DNA of 64,000 nt from Bradyrhizobium sp. 186 (GTDB taxonomy: Bacteria; Pseudomonadota; Alphaproteobacteria; Rhizobiales; Xanthobacteraceae). Below the pieces are notes generated by a model. That model was not told the DNA's origin. It worked only from the letters and a program-made list of their open reading frames with translations, and did not search any database. The stretch spans positions 6,138,001 through 6,202,000 of the forward strand of contig NZ_CP082164.1 of assembly GCF_023101685.1 (NCBI RefSeq). The letters are read 5' to 3'. A program made the translations under genes and the position numbers. Every line of letters starts with the position of its first letter. The first letter of the stretch is position 1. Positions 63,894 to 64,000 of this stretch are shown in pieces.

Positions 63894-64000
63894 AAGCTCG
63901 GGGATCCGCGGCGGCAGCAGCAGACAGAGAACGCTCCCGGGTGAGTCCACGCTTGGGTCGGCTTACGGTAGAAGAAACTCACCAATGTTGTTACCTGAAC

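Noticed and set aside
1..64000. CRISPR arrays, tRNA or rRNA genes and replication origins
   Set aside because: No regularly spaced repeats, cloverleaf with conserved T-loop, or rRNA signature was noticed by eye on either strand.

Overview
The window looks like an accessory surface-polysaccharide region from a Bradyrhizobium-like alphaproteobacterium. This rests on GC-rich coding DNA, Bradyrhizobium-type H-NS-family proteins, tryptophan-rich C-terminal secreted modules, an alphaproteobacterial small zinc-ribbon protein and IS66 elements. The taxonomic call is inference from gene content, not from a marker gene. No rRNA, tRNA or CRISPR array was seen.

Layout. (1) 1-7.8 kb: a secreted beta-helix protein running off the left edge, a GT2 glycosyltransferase, and a decayed paralogue of the beta-helix gene cut by an IS66-family element (4894-7528) with a perfect 8-bp target duplication. 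(2) 7.9-27.8 kb: the polysaccharide assembly block. It holds a polysaccharide deacetylase, glycosyltransferases of families GT2, GT4, GT8 and GT32, an ALG14-like/ALG13-like pair that has been split up, two SAM methyltransferases, a Wzy-like polymerase, a Wzx-like flippase, and an amino-sugar set (two DegT aminotransferases, a GalE-like SDR, a hexapeptide acetyltransferase and a Gfo/Idh/MocA dehydrogenase). (3) 28.7-39.9 kb: a type I secretion operon made of a 2424-residue adhesin-like cargo, a 107-aa partner, an HlyB-type ABC exporter and an HlyD-type fusion protein. (4) 40-43.5 kb: rfbCBDA for dTDP-L-rhamnose. (5) 43.8-50 kb: a Wzc/ExoP-like co-polymerase, a large polytopic membrane protein and an ExoY/WbaP-like initiating transferase. 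(6) 50-55.4 kb: two H-NS-like proteins, a nucleotidyltransferase plus PqqD-HPr-kinase fusion module, and several small genes. (7) 55.6-58.9 kb: a Crp/Fnr-type regulator gene destroyed by a second IS66-family element (55905-58485), also with a perfect 8-bp duplication. (8) 59.7-63.9 kb: an operon of exported proteins (coiled-coil/Sel1, TAXI solute-binding, VasI-like, DsrE-like).

Together, groups 2, 4 and 5 make a nearly complete Wzx/Wzy-type exopolysaccharide system: initiation by ExoY-like, nucleotide-sugar supply by rfb and Wbp-like enzymes, glycosyl transfer, flipping, polymerisation and chain-length control. No outer-membrane Wza-type porin is visible. A recurring feature not explained by the genes is a set of short, very AT-rich islands (TTTAAT/ATTTAA-rich) just upstream of almost every transcription unit. 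The same locus encodes two H-NS-family proteins, whose family binds such DNA, so local silencing is a reasonable hypothesis.
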